A stretch of 64,000 bases of DNA, from NCBI RefSeq assembly GCF_000306255.2, contig NZ_AKWY02000026.1, forward strand, positions 143,373 to 207,372. Reading direction: 5' to 3'. The notes under the pieces were generated by a model. It saw only the letters and a list, made by a program, of their open reading frames with translations. It was not told where the DNA came from and made no database searches. This document shows, piece after piece, positions 48,021-60,275 of this stretch. Source of the stretch: Leptospira noguchii serovar Panama str. CZ214 (GTDB lineage Bacteria > Spirochaetota > Leptospiria > Leptospirales > Leptospiraceae). A program made the position numbers and the translations under genes. Within the stretch, counting starts at the first letter, position 1; every line of letters starts with the position of its first letter.

Positions 48021-49178
48021 TTAAAAAGAATATAATACACAAGCAGGATTACCGACTGCGTTTGAATAGGAAGTTACTGTTTTTTTAAGTCCCGGGTCCA
48101 TAACTTCGTAGGTAATAAATTCGTCCGTTGATCCATATAACTTTTCTTGATAAGCGATTACAATCTTACCTGCGCCAACATCAAAAGTTCCATCGATTCC
48201 GTCTAACGCAAATGGGAATGGAATTAAAACCCAATTGGCTCCTCCGTTCACGGTTTTATAAAGTTTATAAGATTGATAAGGCCCATAAAAAGTATATCCG
48301 AGTGTAGGGCTTAAAAATTTTATCTTTTGAAAAGCTCCGCCCGTTAAATTATTTGGAACAGTAGTCCAAACGTTTCCACCATCTACGGTGTGCACAAGAG
48401 AACTGGAATTTATCCAACCGTTTAATGAATCTAAAAAATGAAATTTACTGTTGTAACTAACTGAGGGGCCGGTAGAATGAAAAGAATTTCCAGCATCACC
48501 GGAATGATAAATAACTGAATTAGAATAAGTTGGTCCATAAGTGATATATAAAATTTCTTGTATAGAGTTATATAACAAATCCAGCATTCTAAGTTCTTGA
48601 GGTAGTGTAGAACGTTCCCAAGACTCTCCTCCGTTTACAGTACGATCTAAAAAAGGAGCGTTGTTAAAATTTGTGCCGATTCTAATTCCGTTTTGACTGT
48701 CTAAAAAACGAATCCAATGATAACTGCCCATATTTTGAGGCCCTAAATCGAAAATTCCTAGAGTAGTTGATTCGTATTTCATCGGAGTCCAATTTTGACC
48801 CCAATTTAAAGTTTTATAATTTACTTTATTATGATTTACTGCATAAATTTCCGATTCCGATTTTATAAAATAATGGAAGTTATATTGGCCGGAAACGACG
48901 TAAGTAGGAGTTCGGTTAGAAAAATTTTTTCCGTCTTCGCTCCATACAAGAGTTACGTCCGATTTAGAGCTCGATTCATAAAATTCTTGACTTTGATAAA
49001 GGGCCATAATGGAACCAGAAGGAAAAATTTTTATTTCGTTTGCAGTGATTGGGTTAGACGGAGCATCTGCTGGGGACATACACCAAGCCATCATGAAATA
49101 GTCTGTTGAGCTTATTTTATTTTCTTTTTCGCAACTAAAGAAAAATAGGGTTAATAGAATAGTGTATTTTAATTTCAT
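48021..49178 (-). CDS. Ycf48/BNR-like beta-propeller lipoprotein, 385 aa
   Basis: Signal and lipobox YTILLTLFFFSCEKEN (Cys about residue 16). The mature part has repeated TVNGGxxW-type motifs seen in photosystem-assembly (Ycf48) and sialidase-like propellers: LVWSEDGKNFSNRTP, KTLNWGQNWTPM, RTVNGGESWERSTLP, YHSGDAGNSFHSTG, HTVDGGNVWTTVP, KTVNGGANWVLIPF, each followed by a RFLDSQNGI or KFLSPTLGY strand. A surface or periplasmic scaffold is likely; no catalytic role is implied. Confidence 0.85.
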   Translation of the reverse strand: MKLKYTILLTLFFFSCEKENKISSTDYFMMAWCMSPADAPSNPITANEIKIFPSGSIMALYQSQEFYESSSKSDVTLVWSEDGKNFSNRTPTYVVSGQYNFHYFIKSESEIYAVNHNKVNYKTLNWGQNWTPMKYESTTLGIFDLGPQNMGSYHWIRFLDSQNGIRIGTNFNNAPFLDRTVNGGESWERSTLPQELRMLDLLYNSIQEILYITYGPTYSNSVIYHSGDAGNSFHSTGPSVSYNSKFHFLDSLNGWINSSSLVHTVDGGNVWTTVPNNLTGGAFQKIKFLSPTLGYTFYGPYQSYKLYKTVNGGANWVLIPFPFALDGIDGTFDVGAGKIVIAYQEKLYGSTDEFITYEVMDPGLKKTVTSYSNAVGNPACVLYSF

Positions 49179-49562
49179 TCGATTTACAAGGTTAGATCCT
49201 TTTTCTTCTTTAAAGCCATTATAAAATGATATACTTGGAATTTCGCTTATTAAATTTTAAACATGATGGATTTTAAATTATTCACTGTCGTTTTATCGAA
49301 ATTAAATCCCAGAAGAAAAATAGATAATTTTTTTTAATGGGTTGCGAATTGACTTCTTTGATTTATAGAAAAATTCATTGCCTTTATTTTATAAGAATTG
49401 TTAGAGCGGTTTTTAACGTTTTGTAAGTTTAATCAACACCTTTAAATTAAAATTTAAACCGAAAATAAGAATACAAACTTAAAAATTCAGAGAATAAAAA
49501 TTACAGATTTTTTTCATAAAATAAAGAAGTTAAATTCAATCATTGATACGGAAATATATTTT
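49179..49562. other. Intergenic DNA between divergent genes
   Basis: 384 bp, AT-rich, between the minus-strand propeller gene and the plus-strand gene at 49563. It presumably holds two divergent promoters. No repeat core, ORF or hairpin stands out. Confidence 0.4.
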
Positions 49563-50132
49563 ATGATTCTTTTTAAGAAACGATTTCAGAGGCCTCTAAG
49601 AATTTTTATTTGGACTGGGATGTTCATTCCGGTAATTTGTATGAACAAAGTTTTTTATAAAAAAATCAACTTAGAAGAAATGATTCTAGCTTCTTCTCAC
49701 ATACTTTTAGTTCGTGCGTCTAACCCTTTGCATTCGGATCGAAACATTAAGATCAATACAACACTTTTAAAGAAACTCGGAATTAAAACCAAACTTAAAA
49801 ATAAAGTCCCCGATTTTAGAATTGGAATCCAACACTTCAAAGTGATAGAAGTTTACAAAGGAAACCTAGAAGAAGACGAAATCAAAGTTTTTCCCGTAAA
49901 TTTTGAAAGCAATTTATATATTCACATCCTTTATTATGGAATCGGATATTCCAAATCTCCTATTTATCACATTTATAAATCTTCTCAAATTGGAGAAGCA
50001 GATTTAGAAAATCAATATTTTATACTATTCTTAAATAAAATGACTCACTTTCAGGAATTTAGATGGAGCGTCCTGGGGGCAATGGAGTCCGTAAATTATA
50101 AAGAAGAGATTTTAAATTTGATTCGAAAATAG
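49563..50132 (+). CDS. Hypothetical exported protein, 189 aa
   Basis: A basic N-terminus and hydrophobic segment (PLRIFIWTGMFIPVICMNKV) suggest export or a membrane anchor. The mature part has ILASSHILLVRASNP and HFKVIEVYKGNLEEDEIKVF, a pattern found in exported proteins of unknown role in which 'evYKG' strands recur. No enzyme motif is visible. The spacing to neighbours is large, so it is probably transcribed alone. Confidence 0.65.
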   Translation: MILFKKRFQRPLRIFIWTGMFIPVICMNKVFYKKINLEEMILASSHILLVRASNPLHSDRNIKINTTLLKKLGIKTKLKNKVPDFRIGIQHFKVIEVYKGNLEEDEIKVFPVNFESNLYIHILYYGIGYSKSPIYHIYKSSQIGEADLENQYFILFLNKMTHFQEFRWSVLGAMESVNYKEEILNLIRK

Positions 50133-50553
50133 AATTAGTAATCTATAATATAGACAAAATGGAGGTTTTTCCGGGTTTGAAAAACGTGGGTTCGATGTAA
50201 GATTTGCATTTACCACAAACAAGAAAACCAACTCATTAAAGTGAAAAGAAAAGTATGTAAGAATGTTCACAAAGACACGATTCAAGTTTCGTGTTGAACG
50301 AGCAATTCGAAGGATTTAATGAAGGAACAGCAGATCAAATACACGAGAACAGATCAAGAAATTCATCCAAATGTTAAAATCGGAAGGAAATGAATTACGA
50401 AGTAGGAGTTCCATATTTTACTTTTAAACTCGGGCGTGTATGAGGTTGAACGAATTTTATATTCGAATCATTCAAAAAAGGTTTTTAAAATCGGACTTGC
50501 TTTCAGAGGCACAGTCGATTTCATTCTCTGAAAAACAATTCAGGGAGATTGGA
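50133..50553. other. Intergenic DNA, possibly an eroded gene
   Basis: No full gene. The middle (50220-50400) has A/G-rich, codon-like texture without a long frame and may be a remnant. GTGGGTTCGATGTAAGAT near 50187 is another copy of the ACGTGAGTTCGACGTAAG-type intergenic block. Confidence 0.4.
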
Positions 50554-50976
50554 ATGAATCCTGCAATTATAGCGTTATTAGGTTTTATATTTTGGACTCT
50601 TTTCTTAGGGCTTGGGGTAGTAAGTATTCGATCTTTTAAGGTGCTCACCGGTTCAAATAAATCAAACGAGTTCCCCGCTGGAATTAAACACGGGAGCGAA
50701 TTTTATTGGAGACTCAACCGGGCTCATATCAATTGTATCGAGAATCTTCCTGTTTTCGGAATTTTAGTTTTGATCGGAGTTTTTGCAGGAGTTTTAGACG
50801 ATCGTTTTGAACTTGTAACTCAGATCATTTTAGGTGCGAGAATTTTTCAGACTCTTTCTCATCTAAGTTCTGGTTCCGTACTTGCGGTTAATGCGCGTTT
50901 TACTGGCTTTATAATTCAATACGGATGTTTTTTATATCTTCTCTGGCATATTTTGTATAGTACTCAAATCATCTAA
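50554..50976 (+). CDS. MAPEG-family membrane protein, 140 aa
   Basis: ATG at 50554, preceded by GGGAG; the longer frame to 50440 has no supporting site. Four helices and MAPEG features: [40 protein letters not shown] with the conserved Asn-Glu region, [34 protein letters not shown]. Prokaryotic members of this eicosanoid/glutathione-metabolism family are mostly uncharacterised glutathione-type transferases. Confidence 0.85.
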   Translation: MNPAIIALLGFIFWTLFLGLGVVSIRSFKVLTGSNKSNEFPAGIKHGSEFYWRLNRAHINCIENLPVFGILVLIGVFAGVLDDRFELVTQIILGARIFQTLSHLSSGSVLAVNARFTGFIIQYGCFLYLLWHILYSTQII

Positions 50977-51112
50977 ATTGTTTCAAGAGACAGAAGTTTT
51001 TCGATTTCTTCTTTTGAAATAAGGATTCAAAGGATGACTTTAGGATAATCTCTTTAGATTTGTTGTTAAGTTTATAGAAAAGAAAATCTACTTGACCGAA
51101 CGCATTTTTTCA

Positions 51113-51873
<761 letters not shown>

Positions 51874-52014
51874 TTGATCTACATCAATCTCAATTTTTAG
51901 AATATTCTGGAAATATAATTTAATCAAACTCAAAATATAAACTGATAGGCAAACGAAAGCGAAATCAATTATGCTGTTTAACTCACTCTCATCAAAAAAG
52001 AATTTGGTTCAAGT

Positions 52015-54237
52015 ATGAAAAAACACTTCATTCTTTCGGAAAACGGTTCCGAAACCTTTTGGCAAATCGAACTCTCCGGTTATTCTTTAATTCTTTCCTT
52101 TGGCAAAACTGGTTCCTCTGGAAAACGTAAAATTCTCAATTTTGAAAATAGAGAACAGTGCCTTAAGGAATTTCAAAAATTAGAAAATGAAAGATTGAAG
52201 TTAGGTTTTCAGGAATTAGATCATATTCCTTTATTAAAACCTTTAACTGGAAACCCGGATTATAAAGAAACTTGGAAAAAAATTATAGAATCTTCTGATC
52301 AAAAACAAGCTTTGAGAGATCACTTTCGATTTTTGATCGAGACGGAAGCGTGTAAATCCCTTTGGGAAAAAATTTTAGACCATATTACGGAAGTTAAAAT
52401 AGATGAAAAAGATAGATTTGTAATTACACTTCCTTGGTCTTATGACGACGAAACTCCAGTTCGCCTTTGTTGGAGTCCTCCTTATCTAGGTAAGATTCAT
52501 TCTTCCGTTCCAGGTTCTATGGCTCGTTTTGTTTCTATATTCAATGGAATAGAAGTTTTTCACGACGATGACGACATGCCTACGTTTGTTATCCAAGGTG
52601 TACGTTCTGACAATCCGGATAAACCAGCGCACGTAGAAGACGACTACGGTTGGGAAGACGGAATTTTAGAAGAAGGGGATAGTTGGTGGATTACACCTTT
52701 GGAACTTGTAGAAAAAAGTTTAGAAGATGTTCAATCCTTGGGTTCTTATGATGGATGTCAAAATTGGTTCGTATATCATCCATTTATCAAAAACAAATAT
52801 GGAGAACCTGCAATTTCCAATGTGGATCATGGAAGTTGCGAACTCGAATCACCTACCGTTCGTTACGGACTCGGAGGAGTTTTACTTCGAGAAATCTGTA
52901 GTTGGGTCCGTGATATTCATTCTGACACGGACGATGAACTATCGTTAGACGGTTCGCCCGTAGTCACCAGAGCCTTTCAGGAATTTATGGCTAAAAAGGC
53001 GGTTGAGATTTCGGAGAATCAACCAGAAGTCGCCAAACGTTTGTTAGAGTATAACTGGCATTCTTTAGCACATTATATACATAAGAAAATTCTAAATTGG
53101 GTTCGTAAACTTTCGCAGGAAGGCGTGGTCGATCAAAACATTCTCGTCATCGATTCTTATTGGGATGACGCGGGAGAAGTGGTCTTCCTCGGTTTCGACT
53201 GGCACGCGGGCAGCGATTACGAAGATGCGATCTCGGATGGAGCAAATGAAATAGAATACATTCTGGATTTTACTTCGTTTTACAAATCCGTATTGGGAAA
53301 AAACCAAAACGAAAAATTAAACGGCGACGAAGTTACAGAAATTTTAGAAGACGATTACTCGATCATTCGGGATATTCTTGCTTGTCTTTCGATTGAAAAC
53401 TTGATCTCGTTTGCAAACGGAGAGGACTTCAAAAAACTTCCTTTGGACGAAGACGGATTTTATATCGCATATTCTCATTATCACGACGAAGAAGCCGAAG
53501 TCGCTTATCATTCTTCCCAAGGGATTAAAAAAGAATTTTTTAAAAGTTATTTTCCGAAAGACGGAGCCTCCAAGAAGAAGGAGATTTCCGAAAAGGAACA
53601 GGAAGCCATTGACGATATTGTAGGCGACGTGGTGGATGATTATCCTTGGGTTTGGAAAAATACAATCGAAAAAAGTATTGATCGTCTTGCGGAAAATTTT
53701 CAAGAAAACAAAGAACGTTATCAAAGAGAATTCAACAAACTTTTAGAGTACAAAGACAAAGTTGGAGAGGAAGAAAAAATAACGTTAGTCAATCTTGGAA
53801 TGCAAATGAGTTCTGCGGCACTCAATCGATTCTTAAGAGAAAATAAACCAGACGTTGCGGAATGGGTTCTTCATTGTTATAAAGACATTTATCGTTCGTT
53901 GGGAATCGGTCGAAATTCCACTCTCAAAGGAAATGAAACCGGAAATTCGTATAACACTGCTGAATATTTTGCGGGTGACATCATTGTATTTATCGCTAAA
54001 TACGGCGGAAGTCAATATCTGAATTTACTTGAAGATCTTTTGCCTGCTGACATTCAAGATGTTAGACTTGCGTTCAATCTTGCTTGTTTAAATTCTTTAG
54101 AAAAAAATAAACCGAACTTACTGCGTTATACGAAACTGGCGTTGAGTTTAGGAAAACCTAAAAAGGATTTTGAAGACAGCGATTTTGATAACTTTAAAGA
54201 CGATCCTGAATTTCATTCTTTGGTTTCATTACATTGA
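52015..54237 (+). CDS. WGR-domain multidomain protein, 740 aa
   Basis: The first 75 residues form a WGR domain ([20 protein letters not shown], then [20 protein letters not shown]), a fold that can contact nucleic acid or mediate regulation. The rest is not recognised: an acidic, Trp-rich middle ([20 protein letters not shown]), helical parts near 340-400, and a C-terminal TPR-like stretch ([40 protein letters not shown]) resembling the TPR ends of other leptospiral WGR proteins. Soluble and cytoplasmic. Acidic residues are over-represented. Confidence 0.8.
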   Translation: MKKHFILSENGSETFWQIELSGYSLILSFGKTGSSGKRKILNFENREQCLKEFQKLENERLKLGFQELDHIPLLKPLTGNPDYKETWKKIIESSDQKQALRDHFRFLIETEACKSLWEKILDHITEVKIDEKDRFVITLPWSYDDETPVRLCWSPPYLGKIHSSVPGSMARFVSIFNGIEVFHDDDDMPTFVIQGVRSDNPDKPAHVEDDYGWEDGILEEGDSWWITPLELVEKSLEDVQSLGSYDGCQNWFVYHPFIKNKYGEPAISNVDHGSCELESPTVRYGLGGVLLREICSWVRDIHSDTDDELSLDGSPVVTRAFQEFMAKKAVEISENQPEVAKRLLEYNWHSLAHYIHKKILNWVRKLSQEGVVDQNILVIDSYWDDAGEVVFLGFDWHAGSDYEDAISDGANEIEYILDFTSFYKSVLGKNQNEKLNGDEVTEILEDDYSIIRDILACLSIENLISFANGEDFKKLPLDEDGFYIAYSHYHDEEAEVAYHSSQGIKKEFFKSYFPKDGASKKKEISEKEQEAIDDIVGDVVDDYPWVWKNTIEKSIDRLAENFQENKERYQREFNKLLEYKDKVGEEEKITLVNLGMQMSSAALNRFLRENKPDVAEWVLHCYKDIYRSLGIGRNSTLKGNETGNSYNTAEYFAGDIIVFIAKYGGSQYLNLLEDLLPADIQDVRLAFNLACLNSLEKNKPNLLRYTKLALSLGKPKKDFEDSDFDNFKDDPEFHSLVSLH

Positions 54238-54365
54238 AATTTTAAAGTTTTTGAGGTGAGTTTCTGTTTTATAGGTAAAAAACTTATAAAATGATTTTTT
54301 AATTGGAAAATGTTAGATTCGCCAAACGGCGATTGTGCGGAAATTTCGAAAGAATTTGAGTGAAA

Positions 54366-54504
54366 AAACTCAGTAAACGCTCTCTATGGATCGCGTTTGA
54401 AACTCAATAAAACGCTCTCTATGGATCGCGTTTGAAACTCAATAAAACGCTCTCTATGGATCGCGTTTGAAACTCAATAAAACGCTCTCTATGGATCGCG
54501 TTTT
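54366..54504. repeat. 35-bp tandem repeat, four copies (VNTR)
   Basis: Units start at about 54366, 54400, 54435 and 54470, with period 34, 35 and 35 bases. Each reads AAACTCAATAAAACGCTCTC followed by TATGGATCGCGTTTG; the first has one base fewer (CAGTAAACG). It is intergenic, so copy number can vary freely. Isolated copies of the TATGGATCGCG block occur near 47265 and 47365. Confidence 0.92.
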
Positions 54505-54596
54505 AGGTCGCAAGTCATTTTAGCTATGAAATTTACGAGTGCAACGACACCCTAGTAAATACGTTTTCGTTGGTTTGTTTCGGAGTATAATTCATC

Positions 54597-55055
54597 TTGG
54601 AAATTATATCTAATTTTTCTTTTATTAAAAATATTAAAAAAACAATATATTCTAAAGAAACTATAACTCTGCTTTTTAAGAATGAAAATATAGGTGTAGT
54701 ATTAGAAGGAGAGCAGATCGAAGCCCAATTTAAATGTCTCGATGGATTTTTACTGATTACTTCTTATGATTATTACGATGGTACGGATTATTGGTATTAT
54801 TTTCTGAATACTGATTTAAAAATTAAGGATATGATATTTGATCCTTATGTTTCATTTTTATATATGGAAAAGACCCATATTGTAAATTCGCAAATACTTC
54901 AACTCAGTTTTTTAAAACCGGATGAAACTTGGCATTTAGTAATTTATCCAAAACCTTTTTGGGATTTTTCTCTTTCTGTCGTTTTAAAAAGACCCTTTCG
55001 TTTTGTTTTCAAAAAACGAATTCTATCTTTGTCTAAATTGGAGCCGTCGAACTAA
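54597..55055 (+). CDS. Hypothetical protein, 152 aa
   Basis: TTG start with CGGAG upstream at longer than usual spacing. No signal peptide. The sequence is hydrophobic and aromatic (LLITSYDYYDGTDYWYYFLN) with a basic C-terminus (LKRPFRFVFKKRILSLSKLE). It may be a small immunity-type or regulatory protein; no family is recognised. It lies just after the tandem repeat. Confidence 0.5.
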   Translation: MEIISNFSFIKNIKKTIYSKETITLLFKNENIGVVLEGEQIEAQFKCLDGFLLITSYDYYDGTDYWYYFLNTDLKIKDMIFDPYVSFLYMEKTHIVNSQILQLSFLKPDETWHLVIYPKPFWDFSLSVVLKRPFRFVFKKRILSLSKLEPSN

Positions 55056-55529
55056 GAAAAGGATATTGATTCTAATTTTTTCTTTTATGAATGTGGGAAC
55101 TACCGTAACTTAAATTTTACTACTCATCTCTATAAAATTGAGTTGTTGAAAAATGGATTCTCCATCTATTTCTGTTTGATGAAAGCGGTCAATTCAAGCA
55201 GTTTTGTTAATTTGGACTATGAAATTTTTCAACAACTTTAATGTTGTGATCAAGTGTCGGTTAACGTATTTTTGGTAGAATCCAATGCGAAAGCGATTGA
55301 GGCGGGATCAACAAATTGAATTCAGGATAAAATTTTGTTTTCAATCGAACCCTCAATTTGTTGATCGGAGCTGAAAGCGCGGTCCGGCAGCGCCGGATTC
55401 GCCCCGGTTTTCTTTCGTTGAATTTTACGCTATTGAAGTGTAAAATATTAGGTATTTATTATATAGTTCCGAATAAGAACTTACCACTACTATAACTTGT
55501 CGAACAACTCTACATAACACTAACGCCGC
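55056..55529. repeat. Intergenic region with a GTGGGAACT copy, a MITE and a GC-rich repeat
   Basis: It contains ATGTGGGAACTACCGTAAC near 55091, the MITE at 55140-55238, and a GC-rich block at 55330-55415 (GCGCGGTCCGGCAGCGCCGG) that is the inverse of the blocks near 22968 and 47632. No gene. Confidence 0.65.
55140..55238. repeat. MITE-like palindromic element, copy 5
   Basis: Left end GAGTTGTTGAAAAATGGATT, right end AATTTTTCAACAACTT followed by TA. Interior blocks are CTATTTCTGTTTGATGAAAG and AAGCAGTTTTGTTAATTTGG. Confidence 0.8.
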
Positions 55530-56339
<810 letters not shown>

Positions 56340-56707
56340 AGTTTTTCTTTTCCTTAGCCATTTTTGGGGCGAATTAATTGTGTCTTGATTGTACGGTTTT
56401 TATCAACCCACATTTAAAATCTAAAAATTATATTTTATCTAAAATCTGACTCTCTATTTTAAAACTTTTCTTATATCAAATCGCTATAAATTTTTTTTTA
56501 TTCCGTTTTTAGACTTTCTTATGCTGATTAATGTATAGAGTTTTTGAAAAATTCTATAGTTCAGATTAACAAAACTACTTCAATCGAACGTTTCTATAAA
56601 ACAGATGGAGAATTCATTTTTTAACAACTCTAATTTCTATTTTAGCGCAAAGTTCTTTGAATGAAAATATTCAATTTTTATAATTTTATTTTAAGTTTGT
56701 GGACAAG
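56340..56707. other. Intergenic region with a MITE
   Basis: It holds the MITE at 56538-56630; the rest is AT-rich without ORF or hairpin. The flanking genes are both on the minus strand. Confidence 0.5.
56538..56630. repeat. MITE-like palindromic element, copy 6
   Basis: 93 bp, TA at 56536-56537 and 56631-56632. Left end GAGTTTTTGAAAAATTC, right end TTTTTTAACAACTC. Interior blocks are TATAGTTCAGATTAACAAAA and GTTTCTATAAAACAGATG. Confidence 0.85.
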
Positions 56708-57121
56708 CTAATTTTCTCCGTCAAACTCAATTGTAAAACGTTTGATCAGTTTTGGATCTACGTATTTCATACTAGCGTAAAAATCTCTTTTGTGTCCTGA
56801 TGGAAATCCTTGGACCGCAAAACGACAAGTTTCTAAAAGAATATCTTCTCTATCATAAAAATTCATTGTAAAAAAGGCTTCTACATGATCTTTTCCGGAT
56901 AAGTTTTCAATTTGTCCGTTAATTTCAAGATAGGTAAATTGATCTTGTAATCCTACGTTATAATATTTGTAATTTCCATCGACTGTCATTACTCCGTTTG
57001 ATTTACTCCAATTTGAAATAGGAATCAAAAGAAAGAAAAATAAAATAAACAGATGGAACGTAGAAAACTGGAATTGTTTTAGGTTTAGATAAGAACCTGT
57101 CGCAAAAAAACTCAATGCCAT
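56708..57121 (-). CDS. Exported protein, 137 aa
   Basis: AAAGGAGTT precedes the ATG. An N-terminal hydrophobic segment ([16 protein letters not shown]) is a late signal or membrane anchor after about 20 residues. The mature domain is beta-rich ([50 protein letters not shown]), resembling small FxLYD/DUF3426-like folds. No catalytic motif. It sits between the SPFH lipoprotein and the PF07598 gene on the same strand, separated by repeats, so is probably independent. Confidence 0.7.
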   Translation of the reverse strand: MALSFFATGSYLNLKQFQFSTFHLFILFFFLLIPISNWSKSNGVMTVDGNYKYYNVGLQDQFTYLEINGQIENLSGKDHVEAFFTMNFYDREDILLETCRFAVQGFPSGHKRDFYASMKYVDPKLIKRFTIEFDGEN

Positions 57122-57627
57122 AACTCCTTTACGGAAGTCACGACGGATACAAATCCTGTCGAGCGCCCATAGAAGTGAGAGTTTTGATTTTTCTGATAAA
57201 GTATAATTAGGTTTTGGAATGTGTTGTAAGTTTTTTTACTTTTGCAAAATAGGTTTTTAGATTTGTCAGCCATATTTAATCCGTTTTAGAAGCGTATCAT
57301 TGTATTCAAAAAACGGAAATCTTTTTATGACTAGTATCAAAAATTAACTGTCAGTTTTACAAAAATACAGAAGTTCTCAAAAAATTGCATCTAACCTGGA
57401 ATTATTGGCTTTTTGGAAGTAGGTTTCACAGTTTAAGTTTCAAAACAAACTCAATATAGAATTATTTTCGAACGTCCCTTTATAACCTATAAAAATCTTT
57501 ATAAAATAGGAGTTGTTGAAAAATTAATTCTTCATCAGTTTTCGTTTCATGGAAACGGTCGATTGAAGTAGTTTTGTATGAAATTTTTCAACAACTCTAA
57601 TGAATTTTATTGATTGTGATCATCGAT
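57122..57627. other. Intergenic region with a MITE next to the toxin gene end
   Basis: It contains the MITE at 57509-57597, whose right end is about 30 bp from the stop of the PF07598 gene; otherwise nothing could be supported. AAATTGCATCTAACCTGG near 57383 has a counterpart near 60013, another minor repeat. Confidence 0.5.
57509..57597. repeat. MITE-like palindromic element, copy 7
   Basis: About 89 bp, TA at 57507-57508 and 57598-57599. Left GGAGTTGTTGAAAAATTAAT, right AATTTTTCAACAACTC. It lacks about 10 bases between AGTAGTTTTGTATG and the right repeat compared with full copies. The palindrome could also act as terminator for the toxin gene. Confidence 0.85.
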
Positions 57628-59550
57628 TTAAAATGGCATTGCGCATCTGCCGCTTGGGCACTGATTTACAGATGTGCTGGTTGGATATTCTCCAGAACCT
57701 CTTCTATCTTCTCCTTCTCCAGTGCAATTTCTGTTAGAAATCATGGAATCAAACATATTCATTGTGAGATTACCCAGTGATTGTACCGATATAAATCTTG
57801 TAAGTGTGTCTGATCCTTCCAGATGTGCAACTACTTGGGACAAGTCTGTGGTGGGCGTTAAAGATCTTCTGAATTCTTCTAATGTCCACAAACGTGTGTT
57901 AGTTGGAATTACTACTAATCCTTGAGAAATTCTAAGAATTGGAACTGCATGTCCTACTATAGTTCCATCAGGACGCTGTCTATCCATTACTCCCCACCAG
58001 ATGCTTCCAGGAGGGGAATTGATAAGTGAACTAATGTGGGCAAGAATCTCGGCCCGATTCGTGAATTCAGTAGAAACAGACCAAAAATACTGAGGCAACA
58101 AATTATCAATGGATGCAAATGATAGAAAACTTAGCGTGGAATAGAGAGGATAAGGGGCATACTTTTTAGGTACATCTTCTAATAGTCTTTCCAAATGCGG
58201 ATAACGTTGTCTAAACGAAATAAAAGGATCTGTATTAGGGGCTGTATCAAAGAAATAACCTCCACTCTGAAGAGGTTCTTGAGAATGATATTCTTGAAGT
58301 TCTGCCAACATCTGAAGGCTATGAAGAGCACAAGGACCACATATTCCACTTACTCGAGTCTCAGATTCAGCGGAAACTGAAGTAGCTATTGCATAAAGTC
58401 TTCGAATCCAATCCTCGGTTAACTGAAAGTCAGAAGGTAAGGTTCTTTTTACTCTTTTATGGGCGAGGCTTTCTTTTTTACCAGCTGGGCAATACTGTCC
58501 TGTTTTTCCAAGATTAGAAGCTGTATAACGTGTCCAATCCAGTAAATCTTTATCAACAACAAACAAAGAAGTAGGACTATTGGTAGTATCTTTTTCTAAA
58601 TAAGAAGGTTTGACTGCATAAGCAACTCCCCAATTGGATCCGTATCTGGTAACTCTGAGTGCATTGCCTTTGTAGTCTGTGATCATCCCTCCTTTATCCG
58701 TTTCAAAAAATACATTCCAAAAAGCTGGATTATCCTTACTGATCGCTGCGTCACTACACAATGCCCACTTCACCCAATTCCAATCCGATTTTCCCACTTG
58801 AGAATACATACAATAGAGAGAGCCACTTACTGGATCATACTGAGCAAGATGTCCACTTTCAGGATTGTAATAGAGAGGAGTAGTGTTTTTATCCGAACCT
58901 CCCCAACGAACAAAGTAACGTTCATTTCCTTGAGTAGTTTGCAAATCCCAAGCAATGGAAGTTTGAATACTGATGTTTCCAGGAGTGGCTATTGTTTTAA
59001 TCCAATCATTCATAGAAGAATCTAATGTATGATTATATTTATCTCCAGAGTTTCTAGAGATATAACCATACCAATTTGTATCTTTTAAACGGTAACGTCC
59101 ATCTGCGGTCCAAAAAGAATTCTCTTTTACGATCCATCTTTGCAGAGGATCATTGATTGTACAAGGTCTGAGGTTTACATAGTTCCAGTTTTCTTCCCCT
59201 CTAATTACTTTTTCTGGAGCAGTAATACATAACCAAGTGTCTTCAATATAATAAGAAATTCTCTGAAACACATCGTATCTTGCATTCATAACGTGTCGTT
59301 CTCAGCATTGTTCAATTACAATGTAACTTTCACCTCCGCTAAAAATGGGACCGTAACAAAATTCCCCTCCATCATGAACAAGGATCTTGATCGGTTTATC
59401 TTTTGGTTTATCGGTAGGTTTTTGAATGATCGAATAATTAACCTTCGATGATGAAGCATGTACAAATGTATAATTTATACCGTATTCTAAAATAGTTCCA
59501 ACCGAGACTAAAAAAATTATAATTAACACTTTCCAATTGCGCATTTTCAA
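57628..59550 (-). pseudogene. PF07598 (DUF1561) virulence-modifying protein gene with one in-frame stop
   Basis: Two adjacent frames are one gene. 59302-59550 encodes a signal peptide ([19 protein letters not shown]) and the conserved [20 protein letters not shown] and [25 protein letters not shown] at 59302-59304 follows, then in the same frame ERHV and [20 protein letters not shown]. The rest shows the ricin-B-like lectin half ([35 protein letters not shown]) and the C-terminal domain with [20 protein letters not shown]. Without the stop it would have 640 codons, the usual family length. The family is secreted and cytotoxic, and expanded in pathogenic Leptospira. This copy is probably inactive. 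Confidence 0.92.
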
Positions 59551-60257
59551 TTTTCCCTCTCTTTCATAAAATTGAATTATAGATCAATATTTTCTAGAAA
59601 TAAAAATTATACATATCATAATGTTATAATATTATTTTAATAAGGAAAATCTCTGAAAATATGAATTCTATATTTTAGAATTTTATTTTTATATTGTCTC
59701 TCTATAGTTTGTGAAGCTTATGTTTTCAGTCTTTTGTTAAAATAGAGTTGTTGAAAAATTAATTCTCTATCTGTTCCTGTTTTATTAAAACAGTTTTGTT
59801 AATCTGAACTATGGAATTTTTCAACAACTCCAATATTCTAATGAATAAAAATGATAATTGGTTTATTTTGGGCTTAAATTTGAATTATAATTAAATTCTT
59901 AATCCGTATTTTTTAAAGTTTTTGAGGTCGATTTAGTTTTGTTATTCGAACGTATGAAAATAGTACCAAGATTAATGGTCGATTTTGCAAAAATGTAGAA
60001 GTTTTTAAAAATTGTGTTTTATCCAGATCGTTCATTTTTTTGAAAAGATTCTACATTTTAAGTTTTTAAACAAACTTAATATAGTTTTATTTTCATCTGT
60101 CTGATTGGTAAAAAATATATGTGAAAACTGAATTTTCTGCGATTGTAAGATTTATTCTTTGGTTCTTATTTATATTAGAATTGTTGAAAAATTCCATAGT
60201 GTGATCAACAAAATTGCTTCAATTGACCGTTTTTATAAAACAGAAATTGATGAAGAG
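59551..60257. repeat. Intergenic region between the toxin gene and the lipoprotein gene
   Basis: It holds MITE copies at 59745-59830 and 60178-60275 (the second enters the neighbouring ORF). Apart from these, only AT-rich sequence and a TTTGCAAAAATGTAGAAGTT block near 59982 similar to one near 57355. No gene. Confidence 0.55.
59745..59830. repeat. MITE-like palindromic element, copy 8
   Basis: 86 bp. TA at 59743-59744, right flank mutated to CA. Left GAGTTGTTGAAAAATTAATT, right GGAATTTTTCAACAACTC. Interior has CTGTTCCTGTTTTATTAAAA and CAGTTTTGTTAATCTGAACT, lacking the GGTCGATTGAAG segment of full copies. Confidence 0.88.
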
Positions 60258-60275
60258 TTAATTTTTTAATAACTC
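60178..60275. repeat. MITE-like palindromic element, copy 9
   Basis: 98 bp, TA at 60176-60177 and 60276-60277. Left GAATTGTTGAAAAATTCCAT, right AATTTTTTAATAACTC. It lies at the 3' end of the lipoprotein ORF and supplies its present last codons and stop. Confidence 0.88.

Noticed and set aside
54366..54504. Possible CRISPR array
   Set aside because: Units are contiguous with no spacers, so it is a tandem repeat.
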